Shown here in pieces: positions 10,701 through 16,447 of a DNA stretch of 64,000 nucleotides (the first letter of the stretch is position 1; every line of letters begins with the position of its first letter). The notes beneath the pieces were generated by a model. That model made no database searches. It was not told the origin of the DNA and was given only the letters and a program-made list of their open reading frames with translations. Origin of the DNA: Mycobacterium syngnathidarum (GTDB lineage Bacteria > Actinomycetota > Actinomycetes > Mycobacteriales > Mycobacteriaceae); NCBI RefSeq assembly GCF_001942625.1, contig NZ_MLCL01000086.1:186001-250000 (forward strand), given 5' to 3'. Made by a program: the position numbers and the translations under genes.

Positions 10701-10970
10701 CACGTCTCGGGTCTGGTCGCCCTGGTGCACCCGGAGGCGTTCATCGCGGCGCTGGATCCGTCCGAGCGCGACGACTACCGCAAGCGCGCCGAGCAGCGCA
10801 CGCTGGCCGGTCAACGTCGCTTGGCCGGGGCGATCGCCGGTGGGCGTCCGATGTACGAGAAGCCTGCCGACCGCCGCTTCGACCACGATGTGCCCGAGAA
10901 GCGCCAGGAAGCCGCAATGTTGCTGAACACGGATGCCCGCCTCGGCGACGACGATCTCTATGTGCGGTGA
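1728..10970 (+). CDS. fas: Type I fatty acid synthase (FAS-I)
   Basis: A 3080-residue multienzyme that makes C16-C26 acyl-CoAs in the cytoplasm, the primers for membrane lipids and mycolic acids. Domain order is that of bacterial FAS-I. Acetyltransferase has GHSQG with Ser155. The FMN enoyl reductase contains GGRAGGHHSWED and a GGGIGTP loop. The hot-dog dehydratase has FAVVSGDHNPIHTD. The malonyl/palmitoyl transferase has ACGHSVGEYTAL with Ser1445. An Ala/Pro-rich linker (about 1740-1785) precedes the carrier domain, in which ITDGASSRRNQ carries the likely pantetheinylated Ser1819. The ketoreductase has VVTGASKGSIAS (about 2130). The ketosynthase has Cys2731 in GACATAAVS. Length and sequence agree closely with M. 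tuberculosis Rv2524c. The GTG start has GAGGAG upstream. AcpS, which activates the carrier domain, follows 35 bases downstream. Confidence 0.98.
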   Translation: MTIYEHDRVSAGRNDDSGSVGRQADSTHALVDRLSAGEPYAVAFGGQGSAWLETLEELVSSAGIEAELATLAGEAELLLEPVASELVVVRPIGFEPLQWVRALAAEEPVPSDKQLTSAAVSVPGVLLTQIAAVRALARQGMDLAATPPVAVAGHSQGVLAVEALAAKGAKDVQLLALAQLIGAAGTLVARRRGITVLGDRPPMVSVTNAEPERIYELLEEFSQDVRTVLPPVLSIRNGRRSVVITGTPEQLSRFELYCNQIAEKEEAERKSKVRGGAVFAPVFDPVQVEVGFHTPRLADGIEIVARWAEAVGIDVELAREMTEAILVSQVDWVDEITEISDAGARWILDLGPGDILTRLTAPVVRGLGIGIVPAATRGGQRNLFTIGAVPEVARPWSSYAPTVVSLPDGSVKLSTKFTRLTGRSPILLAGMTPTTVDAKIVAAAANAGHWAELAGGGQVTEPIFNDRIAELGELLEPGRSIQFNTLFLDPYLWKLQVGGKRLVQRARQSGAPIDGVIVSAGIPDLEEAVELIGELNDLGISHVVFKPGTVEQIRSVIRIAAEVPTKPVIVHIEGGRAGGHHSWEDLDDLLLATYSELRSRSNITICVGGGIGTPERSAEYLSGRWSAAHGYPLMPIDGILVGTAAMATLEATTSPAVKQLLVDTKGTEAWVGAGKAANGMASGRSQLGADIHEIDNTASRCGRLLDEVAGDADAVAARRDEIIAAMANTAKPYFGDVAEMTYLQWLRRYVELAIGDGNSTADTKRDDSPWLDVTWRDRFEQMLKRAEARLHAQDFGPIETLFGDEQLLEDPKAALAALVSAYPDAASVQLHPADVPFFVELCKTLGKPVNFVPVIDKDVRRWWRSDSLWQAHDARYDADQVCVIPGTAAVAGITRVDEPVGELLDRFEKAAVDEVLAAGAQPQPVLSRRRCRGDVTGPLAVLLDAPDVLWAGRTSVNPVHRIAPAAEWQVREGSENRSATHPSTGARLEVADDRHVVLSVPLSGTWIDIRFTLTGAVRSGGAPVVEVEDAATAMRSVLAIAAGVDGPDALPPVVDGTATVTVGWNPEQVADHTGVTATFGAPLAPTLTVVPDALVGRCWPAVFAAIGSAATDSGFPVVEGLLSLVHLDHAAHLVAALPTEPAELTVTATASAAHDTEVGRVVPVSVTVRASDGTELAKLEERFAIRGRTGEAELTDPVRAGGAISDNATDTPRRRRRDVTVGAPVDMRPFAVVSGDHNPIHTDRAAALLAGLESPIVHGMWLSAAAQHVVTATDGKPIPPAKLVGWTARFLGMVKPGDEVDFRVDRVGIDVGAEVVEVQARIGSELVMAATARLAAPKTVYAFPGQGIQSKGMGMEVRARSKAARKIWDKADKFTRETLGFSVLHVVRDNPTSLIASGVHYEHPEGVLYLTQFTQVAMATTAAAQVAEMREQGAFVEGAIACGHSVGEYTALACVSGVIELEGLLEAVFHRGSKMHDIVPRDERGRSNYRLAAIRPSQIDLADEDVESFVAEIAANTGEFLQIVNFNLRGSQYAIAGTVRGLEALEEEVERRREISGGKRSFILVPGIDVPFHSSVLRVGVDDFRRSLERVLPRDRDPELVVGRYIPNLVPRPFTLDRDFIQEIRDLVPAEPLDEILADYDTWRNERPIELCRKVVIELLAWQFASPVRWIETQDLLFIEEAAGGLGVERFVEIGVKNAPTVAGLATNTLKLPEYAHSTVEVLNAERDAAVLFASDTDPEPEPEVEEAAPAAESAAAAPAEAAPAPAAAPAAPSGGPRPDDITFDAADATVGLIALSAKMRIDQIEALDSIESITDGASSRRNQLLVDLGSELNLGAIDGAAEADLGALKGQVSKLARTYKPFGPVLSDAINDQLRTVFGPSGKRPGYIAERVTKTWELGPGWAKHVTVEVALGTREGSSVRGGDLGGLHPGALASAADVDKVIDAAVAAVGARRGVPVSLPSAGGAAGGVVDSAALNEFAETVTGPDGVLANAARTILGQLGLDAPVSAPDTATDAELIDLVTTELGSDWPRLVAPAFDGKKAVVFDDRWASAREDLVKLWLADEGEIDTEWPRLSERFEGAGHVVATQANWWQGKALAAGRTVHASLFGRIAAGAENPGTGRYSDEVAVVTGASKGSIASSVVGQLLDGGATVIATTSRLDDDRLAFYKELYRENARFAATLWVVPANMASYSDIDKLVEWVGSEQIESLGPQSIHLKDAQTPTLLFPFAAPRVAGDLSEAGSRSEMEMKVLLWAVQRLIGGLSTIGAERDIASRLHVVLPGSPNRGMFGGDGAYGEAKSALDALVSRWSAESSWAERVSLAHALIGWTKGTGLMGHNDAIVSAVEEAGVTTYSTDQMAAMLLNLCTVESKVAAANAPIKADLTGGLGDIKIDMAELAAKAREDMTSAAAESEDDEDEGAISALPSPPRGYNPAPAPEWADLDVDPADLVVIVGGAELGPYGSSRTRFEMEVSGELSAAGVLELAWTTGLVKWEDDPKAGWYDTQTGELVPESEIVERYHDAVVERCGIRQFVDDGAIDPDHASPLLVSVFLDKDFSFVVSSEADARAFVSYDPEHTVARPVPDSSDWQVIRKAGTEIRVPRKTKLSRTVGAQIPTGFDPTVWGITPDMANSIDRVALWNIVATVDAFLSSGFTPTELMRWVHPSLVASTQGTGMGGMTSMQTMYHGNLLGRAKPNDILQEVLPNVVAAHVMQSYVGGYGAMVHPVGACATAAVSVEEGVDKIRLGKADLVIAGGFDDLTLEAIIGFGDMAATADTEMMRAKGISDSKFSRANDRRRLGFLEAQGGGTILLARGDLAAKMGLPVLAVVGYAQSFADGVHTSIPAPGLGALGAGRGGKDSQLARSLAKLGVGADDIAVISKHDTSTLANDPNETELHERLADSMGRSAGAPLFIVSQKTLTGHAKGGAAVFQMMGLCQILRDGVIPPNRSLDCVDDELATSGHFVWVRDALDLRGKFPLKAGLVTSLGFGHVSGLVALVHPEAFIAALDPSERDDYRKRAEQRTLAGQRRLAGAIAGGRPMYEKPADRRFDHDVPEKRQEAAMLLNTDARLGDDDLYVR

Positions 10971-11005
10971 GTGCGTGCCGACACAGGTGAGCTAGGTTCG
11001 CTTCC

Positions 11006-11398
11006 ATGGCGATTATGGGCATAGGCATCGACGTGGTTTCCATACCTGATTTCGCCGAGCAGGTGGATCGGCCGGGGACCGTGTTCGCCGAGACGTTCAC
11101 GCCGGGTGAGCGCCGGGACGCCGCGGACAAGAGTTCGTCGGCGGCCCGGCACCTGGCGGCCCGGTGGGCGGCCAAGGAAGCTGTGATCAAGGCCTGGTCG
11201 AGTTCACGGTTCTCCAAGCGGCCGGCCCTGCCGGAGGGGATCCACCGCGATATCGAGGTGGTCACCGACATGTGGGGCCGGCCCAAGGTGCGGTTGTCCG
11301 GCGAGATCGCCAAGCACCTTGAGACCGTGACGATTCACGTCTCGCTTACTCACGAGGCCGATACCGCCGCCGCGGTGGCGATCATCGAGGAGCTCTAA
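11006..11398 (+). CDS. acpS: Holo-[acyl carrier protein] synthase AcpS
   Basis: A 130-residue 4'-phosphopantetheinyl transferase that moves the arm of CoA onto the carrier domain of FAS-I. The sequence shows both family signatures: GIGIDVVSIPDF at residues 5-16, where the Asp binds magnesium, and RWAAKEAVIKAW near residue 53, where the Glu is the second ligand and the Lys is catalytic. Length fits M. tuberculosis AcpS (Rv2523c). It lies 35 bases after fas in the same direction and is presumably co-transcribed with it. The IS110 element begins just downstream, so any original read-through into the M20 peptidase region is now interrupted. Confidence 0.95.
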   Translation: MAIMGIGIDVVSIPDFAEQVDRPGTVFAETFTPGERRDAADKSSSAARHLAARWAAKEAVIKAWSSSRFSKRPALPEGIHRDIEVVTDMWGRPKVRLSGEIAKHLETVTIHVSLTHEADTAAAVAIIEEL

Positions 11399-11425
11399 CC
11401 CTTCTGCGCGAGCAATAGCTCCTAT

Positions 11426-11456
11426 GTCAAGCCGCCACTGATTGTGGCGGCTTGAC
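11426..11456 (-). terminator. Perfect 13-bp hairpin at the 3' end of the transposase gene
   Basis: The arms GTCAAGCCGCCAC (11426-11438) and GTGGCGGCTTGAC (11444-11456) are exact reverse complements with a 5-base loop. The hairpin covers the last codons and the stop codon of the transposase. No T tract follows on either strand. It could stop transcription or, as reported for other IS transcripts, limit outside read-through. The position at the element's end suggests it is part of the element. Confidence 0.55.
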
Positions 11457-12497
11457 CGGGTTTTGGTGGTCGTTGCGGGGCGCGTCTTGGTGTAGTGCTT
11501 GGTAGACCCGGCGGGCGATGCGGCGTTTGACGCAGCGGCGGGCGGCGGCTTTGGTTTTGCCGGCCTCGAGCAGCTTTTGGAAGTAGATCTGCCCGGCGCT
11601 GCCGGTCATGCGGATCTGGGTGAGGACGATGCGGTGAATGGCGGCGTTGAGTTGGCGGTTACCGGCCCGGCTGAGCCGCATCTGCCCGGCGCTGGCACCT
11701 GACCACGCTGGGATGGGCGCCACCCCGCAGTGACAGGCAAACGCCGCCTCACTTTTGAACCGGCTGATCCCGGCGGCTTCGCCGACGATCTTGGCCGCGG
11801 TCAGCTCCGCACACCCGGGGATCTGCAGCAGCGCCGGGGCCGCCTGGTGGGCGCCGGCGGCCAGACGTTTGGCCAGGGTGTTGATCTCGACGGTGAGCCG
11901 AATGATGTCGGTCAGCTCGGCGCGGGCGATTTCAGCGACCAGGCCCGACCGCTCATCGAGCCAGGCCATCAGAGCTTTCTGATGTTTGACGGTGTTGAGT
12001 GAGCCCAACGCCGCAGAACGCTCGGGATCCAGATCATGAACATGCCAGTGCAACCGGTTGATCGCCGAGGTACGTTGAGCCACCAGCACATCACGACGAT
12101 CGGTCAACAACTTCAGCTCCCGCGACACCTGGTCATGCGAGGCCACGGGCAGGTCGGGTTCACGCAGCACCGCCCGGGCCACCGCCAGCGCATCGATCGG
12201 ATCGGACTTGCCCTTGGTGCGCGCGGATTTTCGGGTGGCGGCCATCAGTTTGGTGGGCACCCGCACCACCTTCTGCCCGGCCCCGAGCAGGTCACGTTCC
12301 AACCGGGCCGACATGTTGCGGCAGTCCTCGATGCCCCAAATCAACTCGACACCGAACTGCTCGCGAGCCCACATGATGGCCGTGTGATGCCCGTCAGTGG
12401 TGGCCTTGACGGTTTTCTCGCCGAGCTTGCGCCCGACCTCATCGACAACGACAAAAGTGTGGCTGCGCTTGTGTACATCGGCTCCAACAACAACCAT
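11427..12497 (-). CDS. IS110-family transposase (DEDD recombinase)
   Basis: A 356-residue recombinase that moves the IS110 element, with an RNA guide if it behaves like characterised members. The N-terminal RuvC-like DEDD domain shows VGADVHKRSHTFVVVDE (first Asp), IWGIEDCRN (Glu), and KSDPIDALAVARAVL (the paired Asp residues). The C-terminal transposase_20 domain shows LLQIPGCAELTAAKIVGE and the GNRQLNAAIHRI segment that carries the conserved serine region (SGASAGQMRLSRAGNRQLN). ATG 12497 was chosen because GGAGG lies 8 bases upstream; TTG 12515 would add six residues. The reading frame is intact, so the element may still be active. Confidence 0.9.
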   Translation of the reverse strand: MVVVGADVHKRSHTFVVVDEVGRKLGEKTVKATTDGHHTAIMWAREQFGVELIWGIEDCRNMSARLERDLLGAGQKVVRVPTKLMAATRKSARTKGKSDPIDALAVARAVLREPDLPVASHDQVSRELKLLTDRRDVLVAQRTSAINRLHWHVHDLDPERSAALGSLNTVKHQKALMAWLDERSGLVAEIARAELTDIIRLTVEINTLAKRLAAGAHQAAPALLQIPGCAELTAAKIVGEAAGISRFKSEAAFACHCGVAPIPAWSGASAGQMRLSRAGNRQLNAAIHRIVLTQIRMTGSAGQIYFQKLLEAGKTKAAARRCVKRRIARRVYQALHQDAPRNDHQNPVKPPQSVAA

Positions 12498-12760
12498 GGT
12501 GGTTGCCTCCTTCAATCATGAAGAGGGGTGTGTTGAGGTTGGGCCGGTCGGCGGACACTTCTCAGTCGGGGGCGATGCCACGCTCCTATCAAGTCACGCC
12601 GGCCGGTCCTTCACACCTGGTGCCGGCACTACTGCTCAAATGCCAACCCACAACGGGCGACAGACACAAATCGAGCCAGACACCAGATGATCCAGACCCA
12701 ACCACCGCAACGCGGCAAAAGCCAGACTGACACTGAGACACATATGTACCGTTCGCCAAC
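12498..12760 (-). ncRNA. Non-coding left end of IS110 element, candidate bridge RNA region
   Basis: The DNA upstream of the transposase start is where characterised IS110 elements (for example IS621) encode the bridge RNA that pairs with donor and target. I see no gene in 12498-12821 apart from the upstream part of a peptidase frame. I cannot fold the RNA by eye or identify the two guide loops. If the GCTCCTAT repeat marks the boundary, only 12498-12589 would belong to the element. The call rests on position alone. Confidence 0.25.
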
Positions 12761-12821
12761 GGCGTCTCGGCTACATCTGCGTCTGCTCGCGATGGGGGAG
12801 TCACCTACTACGCTCGTCAGC

Positions 12822-14159
12822 ATGACTGACGTCGTACAGCGAGTTCAGCAGGTATTGCCGTCGGTGCGGTCCGATCTGGAGGATCTGGTTCGCATCCAGT
12901 CGGTGTGGGCCGACCCGGCCCGCCGCGCCGAGGTGCAGCGCAGCGCCGAAGCGGTGGCAAAACTGTTGTCGGACGCGGGCTTTCCCGACGTCAGCATCGT
13001 CAGCGAAGGCGGTGCACCTGCCGTCATCGCGCACTACCCGCCACCGGCGGGCGCACCCACGGTGCTGCTGTACGCCCACCACGACGTGCAGCCAGAAGGG
13101 GATCCGGCACAGTGGGACACCGCGCCGTTCGAACCCACCGAACGTGACGGCCGGCTCTACGGCCGCGGCACCGCCGACGACAAGGCCGGTATCGCAACAC
13201 ATCTGGCAGCCATACGGGCCTTCGACGGCCAGCCTCCGGTCGGCGTCACGGTCTTCGTCGAAGGCGAGGAGGAGTCCGGCTCGCCGTCACTGGGCGCGCT
13301 GCTGACTGCGCACAAAGACGCCCTGGCCGCCGACGTCATCGTCATCGCCGACTCCGACAACTGGAGCACCGACACCCCGGCCCTGACCGTGACGCTGCGC
13401 GGCCTGGCCGACTGCGTGGTAGAGGTGGCCACCCTGGACCACGGCCTACATTCGGGTCTGTGGGGTGGTGTCGTGCCGGACGCGTTGAGCGTGCTGGTGC
13501 GGCTGCTGGCCAGCCTGCACGACGACGACGGCAATGTCGCGGTCGCCGGTCTGCACGAGGCGACGGCGGCCGACGTCGATCGTGGACCCGACTGGGTCCG
13601 GGAAGAGTCGGGCCTGCTGGACGGAGTGTCCGAAATCGGCGCCGGCTCAGTGGTGCAACGCATGTGGGCCAAGCCCTCCATCACCGTCATCGGCATCGAC
13701 ACCACGCCCATCGACAAGTCGTCGAACACGCTGATCCCACGTGCCCGCGCCAAGATCAGCATGCGGGTGGCGCCGGGCGGCGACGCCCACGCGCATCTGG
13801 AGGCGTTGACCCGGCACCTCGAAGCGAACGTCCCCTGGGGCGCGCAGGTCACCGTCACCCCGGGTGATGTCGGCCAGCCCTACGCCATCGATGCCTCGGG
13901 TTCGGTGTACGACGCGGCCCGTTCGGCATTCCGCACGGCGTGGGGTACCGACCCCGTGGACATGGGGATGGGCGGATCCATCCCGTTCATCGCCGAATTC
14001 GCCGAAGCCTTCCCGGCCGCGACGATTCTGGTCACCGGAGTCGAAGACCCCGGCACCCAGGCACACAGCGTCAACGAAAGCCTGCACCTGGGTGTGCTGG
14101 AGAAGGCGGCTACGGCCGAAGCGCTGCTGCTCGAAGCGCTCGGCCGGCTACACCGATAG
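12822..14159 (+). CDS. M20 family metallopeptidase (dipeptidase-like)
   Basis: A cytoplasmic zinc-dependent amino- or dipeptidase of 445 residues, close to M. tuberculosis Rv2522c. The first zinc site is YAHHDVQP (His, with the catalytic Asp two residues on), followed by GRGTADDKAG (bridging Asp) and VEGEEESGSPSL (catalytic Glu-Glu pair). The dimerisation lid lies in the middle third, and the last ligand is in the GTQAHSVNE segment. ATG 12822 gives MTDVVQRVQQVL, the expected N-terminus; the upstream GTG/ATG codons in this frame lie in the IS-proximal DNA. No good ribosome binding site is seen. The 3' end overlaps the convergent bcp gene by 12 bases. Confidence 0.88.
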   Translation: MTDVVQRVQQVLPSVRSDLEDLVRIQSVWADPARRAEVQRSAEAVAKLLSDAGFPDVSIVSEGGAPAVIAHYPPPAGAPTVLLYAHHDVQPEGDPAQWDTAPFEPTERDGRLYGRGTADDKAGIATHLAAIRAFDGQPPVGVTVFVEGEEESGSPSLGALLTAHKDALAADVIVIADSDNWSTDTPALTVTLRGLADCVVEVATLDHGLHSGLWGGVVPDALSVLVRLLASLHDDDGNVAVAGLHEATAADVDRGPDWVREESGLLDGVSEIGAGSVVQRMWAKPSITVIGIDTTPIDKSSNTLIPRARAKISMRVAPGGDAHAHLEALTRHLEANVPWGAQVTVTPGDVGQPYAIDASGSVYDAARSAFRTAWGTDPVDMGMGGSIPFIAEFAEAFPAATILVTGVEDPGTQAHSVNESLHLGVLEKAATAEALLLEALGRLHR

Positions 14160-14621
14160 GTCGCGACGCAACTTGGCGACGTGACCGGTCGCCCGCACGT
14201 TGTACTGCGCGACGGCGATCTTGCCCTTCTCGTCGACCACGAACGTCGAGCGGATGACGCCCTGAACTGTCTTGCCGTACATGGTCTTTTCGCCGAACGC
14301 GCCCCAGGACGTGAGTACCTCACGGTCGGGATCCGACAGCAGCGGGAAGGTCAGTGCTTCCTTGTCGCGGAACTTGGCGAGCTTCTCAGGCTTGTCCGGG
14401 GAGATACCGACGACGTCGAGCCCGGCACCGTTGAGTTCGGTGAGGCTGTCACGGAAGTCGCAGGCTTGCTTGGTGCACCCGGGCGTCGAGGCGGCGGGGT
14501 AGAAATACACGATGACCTTGCGGCCCTTGTAGTCGGAGAGCTTGACGACATTGCCGTCTGCATCGGGCAGGGCGAAGGCCGGGGCGGTGTCTCCCACCTC
14601 GAGGCGCGGGGTTGGCGGCAT
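14148..14621 (-). CDS. bcp: Thiol peroxidase Bcp (peroxiredoxin)
   Basis: A 157-residue atypical 2-Cys peroxiredoxin that reduces peroxides in the cytoplasm with electrons from thioredoxin. The sequence has the PrxQ/BCP signature: VGDTAPAFALPDADG at the start, then VIVYFYPAASTPGCTKQACDF, where the first Cys is the peroxidatic one and the second (five residues later) is the usual resolving Cys. The threonine in the P-x3-T-x2-C motif is present. ATG 14621 is preceded by AAGGGA at suitable spacing. The homologue in M. tuberculosis is Rv2521, at the same place in the gene order. Confidence 0.94.
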   Translation of the reverse strand: MPPTPRLEVGDTAPAFALPDADGNVVKLSDYKGRKVIVYFYPAASTPGCTKQACDFRDSLTELNGAGLDVVGISPDKPEKLAKFRDKEALTFPLLSDPDREVLTSWGAFGEKTMYGKTVQGVIRSTFVVDEKGKIAVAQYNVRATGHVAKLRRDLSV

Positions 14622-14726
14622 GCGTGGGTATCCCTTCTTGTCGACCGGTTCCGTCGTCACGGCGCCGGCTGATCTAGGGTAGTGCGGCAGGGCAGCACGA
14701 CGTGGAGCGGCTTGGAGGAGCAAACA

Positions 14727-14954
14727 GTGGCGAACCGGGACCCGGAGAGCATAAAGCGGGACATCGATCAGGCTCGCGATCAACTTGCGTTGACTGTCGA
14801 CTCGCTGGCCGAGCGGGCCAACCCGCAGCGTCTGGCCGACGACTTCAAGTCAGCGGTCATCGGCTTCATCAAGAAACCAGCGGTGGCCGCTTCACTGGCG
14901 GGCGCCGGTGCGCTGGTGGTGGTCGTGGTCGTCCGGCGGATAAAGCGGCGCTGA
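14727..14954 (+). CDS. Small membrane protein, DUF3618 family
   Basis: A 75-residue protein with an acidic/basic helix (RDPESIKRDIDQARDQLALT) followed by a hydrophobic C-terminal helix and an RRIKRR end, so it is probably a tail-anchored inner-membrane protein. This is the DUF3618 arrangement (M. tuberculosis Rv2520c). GTG 14727 is used because GGAGGA lies 7 bases upstream. The function is not known. A hairpin with arms AGCGGCGC (14944-14951) and GCGCCGCT (14965-14972) overlaps the stop codon and could end the transcript. Confidence 0.85.
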   Translation: MANRDPESIKRDIDQARDQLALTVDSLAERANPQRLADDFKSAVIGFIKKPAVAASLAGAGALVVVVVVRRIKRR

Positions 14955-14955
14955 G

Positions 14956-15004
14956 CAGCCTGTTGCGCCGCTCAGCGGCTCCAGCCTGTTGCGCCGCTCA
15001 GCGG
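14956..15004. repeat. 23-bp tandem direct repeat
   Basis: The 23 bases beginning CAGCCTGTTGCGCC and ending CTCAGCGG occur twice, at 14956-14978 and 14982-15004, with a period of 26. Each copy ends in the short palindrome CCGCTCAGCGG. The pair lies between the DUF3618 gene and the convergent small ORF, so it may have arisen by duplication of a terminator. Confidence 0.8.
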
Positions 15005-15156
15005 CGGCGGAACAGGAGCCAGTCGGCCAGCGAAAAGCTCGGGGGATTGGCGATGCGTCCGAGCCGGTTGCAGCTATACACCATGACAGGCTGATTTGCA
15101 GCAACAAATGCGGAAGTCGATGCAGCTGTGGGGTCGACGCCACCCGCGGTAGCCAT
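14998..15156 (-). CDS. Small hypothetical ORF, 52 aa
   Basis: An ORF of 52 codons, MATAGGVDPTAASTSAFVAA at the start and ADWLLFRRR at the end. ATG 15156 has AAGAGGTG about 8 bases upstream, a good ribosome binding site. The DNA just beyond it (15160-15300) is AT-rich, as expected for a promoter. The product is unrecognised. It has one cysteine and no clear membrane segment. It is convergent with the DUF3618 gene, and its stop codon lies in the second copy of the 23-bp repeat. Coding status is supported only by the start signals. Confidence 0.4.
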   Translation of the reverse strand: MATAGGVDPTAASTSAFVAANQPVMVYSCNRLGRIANPPSFSLADWLLFRRR

Positions 15157-15965
15157 CAGCTAACACCTCTTATCTTGGCGTGACCGCCACCAGGAAACCA
15201 ACCAAAACTAATCAGCTAACTTGAGATTAACACGGTTTCTTGCGTCTGACCAGCGGAAGTGCTGCTATGAGAATTTTGACAGTAACTTACATGGACGTCA
15301 ACACCTGGCGTCGCCCATATCGGACTAGATGGGGACGCGGCTCTCAGCACATTATTCGACAGGTGTCAGCAGAGTGCGTTCGCCGATTTTGCAGTGGTTG
15401 TCCGCAAATATTTCCGCGGACTGTGTCGGCGCGCTGTCGGGGTGGGCGCTGCGGGGCCCGGAGAAACTGGTGGCTGGGCTGAATGTTTGCTGTGACCGTC
15501 GGCCCGGGCGACGCGGCGTTGGGCTCTTTGCGGTGATTTGGTGGCGATTTAGTGGAGAAAACGATTGGCAAACGTGGATCCGTCTGATAACCCGAGGTGT
15601 TTCGCGCAACTCGGAGTCCGACGCCGGCGGTAGCTGAAATCTCCTGCATTGCACGGCGGGAACGGCTCTTTCTCGTGGAACCGGTTGCTACTGCATAGGT
15701 GTCCAGCTAAGGTCGACCTCGGGTCAGGATAGGGGAGTCGGACCCGGTTCTTGATCTCGGCCGCAACACGGGACGAACGTGTGACAAGGGGGTATTGCGT
15801 TGCAGCTAACATATTTTCCGTTTGCCAGGGCTGCCGCATGTGCCTTCGCTGGTACAGCTGAACTCGACGGACTGGTCGTCGGGATTCGCTGACAACACCC
15901 AATGGCTCATGTCGAACCTCTAGGCGGCGATGTGGGCCATGGTCACACCGACTGGAGGTAGCCAT
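15157..15965. other. Gene-poor region, 0.8 kb
   Basis: There is no ORF I can support. The stretch 15160-15300 is AT-rich. At 15810-15923 a short plus-strand frame reads LPHVPSLVQLNSTDWSSGFA and on to a TAG; it has no start codon and looks like the tail of a decayed gene. M. tuberculosis has a PE gene (PE26) near the equivalent place, but I see no PE domain here. The last bases carry the GGAGG of the next small gene. Confidence 0.4.
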
Positions 15966-16145
15966 ATGGCGCATGTGAGCGATGAAACCCTGGGCGATCT
16001 ACGCCGAGAACTCGACCGCTTCAAAACTGAGCAGTACCGGGATAACGGCTATGCGGCCGCACATCTGGCGGGCGCGGTGGAGATGTTGTTGGAGGAAGCC
16101 GAACCCAGCGTTGGTGACCGGCTTGCCGAAAGGTATCGGGCCTGA
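15966..16145 (+). CDS. Small hypothetical protein, 59 aa
   Basis: A 59-residue, charged, helix-rich protein: DETLGDLRRELDRFKTEQYR followed by GYAAAHLAGAVEMLLEEAEP. There is no signal peptide or membrane segment, so it is probably a small cytoplasmic coiled-coil-like protein. GGAGG (15954-15958) stands 7 bases before the ATG, and a strong terminator lies 50 bases after the stop codon, which supports a genuine single-gene transcript. The function is unknown. Confidence 0.7.
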   Translation: MAHVSDETLGDLRRELDRFKTEQYRDNGYAAAHLAGAVEMLLEEAEPSVGDRLAERYRA

Positions 16146-16194
16146 CCGTCAGACAAGAGGTCTACTGCCGCAGTAACTCTCAAACCCTGAAACG

Positions 16195-16222
16195 CAAAAA
16201 CCCTGCCGAGGCAGGGTTTTTG
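16195..16222. terminator. Intrinsic, probably bidirectional terminator
   Basis: The stem CCCTGCC (16201-16207) pairs with GGCAGGG (16210-16216). It is flanked by A5 on the left and T5 on the right, so it can act in both directions. It serves the 59-aa gene on the plus strand and the tRNA-Lys transcript on the minus strand. Confidence 0.85.
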
Positions 16223-16227
16223 GTTGG

Positions 16228-16300
<73 letters not shown>

Positions 16301-16447
16301 GCGTGAGAGACAATAACAGGAGTTTCGCTCAACAGTGAAATCCGCTGGTCGCAGGGCTGCGCGAGGTTTCCGGTGGGCCAGAGTTCCAGGCAGCCCTTAG
16401 ACTATTGCCAAGAATTTGCTGTTGACCGTGTGAGGGGTGGGACGAAC

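Larger units (their letters stand above)
11418..12589 (-). mobile_element. IS110-family insertion sequence (ends tentative)
   Basis: A DEDD transposase gene on the minus strand sits between acpS and the M20 peptidase, two genes that are neighbours in M. tuberculosis (Rv2523c, Rv2522c), so the element is an insertion. IS110 elements normally lack terminal inverted repeats. The only boundary signal I see is an 8-base direct repeat, GCTCCTAT, at 11418-11425 and 12582-12589, followed by related bases (GTCAAG and CAAGTC). If these mark the ends, the element is about 1.16 kb. The AT-richer DNA up to about 12760 could also belong to the element, so the right boundary is uncertain. Confidence 0.6.

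Noticed and set aside
15549..15974. Minus-strand frame of 141 codons in the gene-poor region
   Set aside because: The translation is Arg/His/Ser-rich without recognisable motif, and no ribosome binding site is present.
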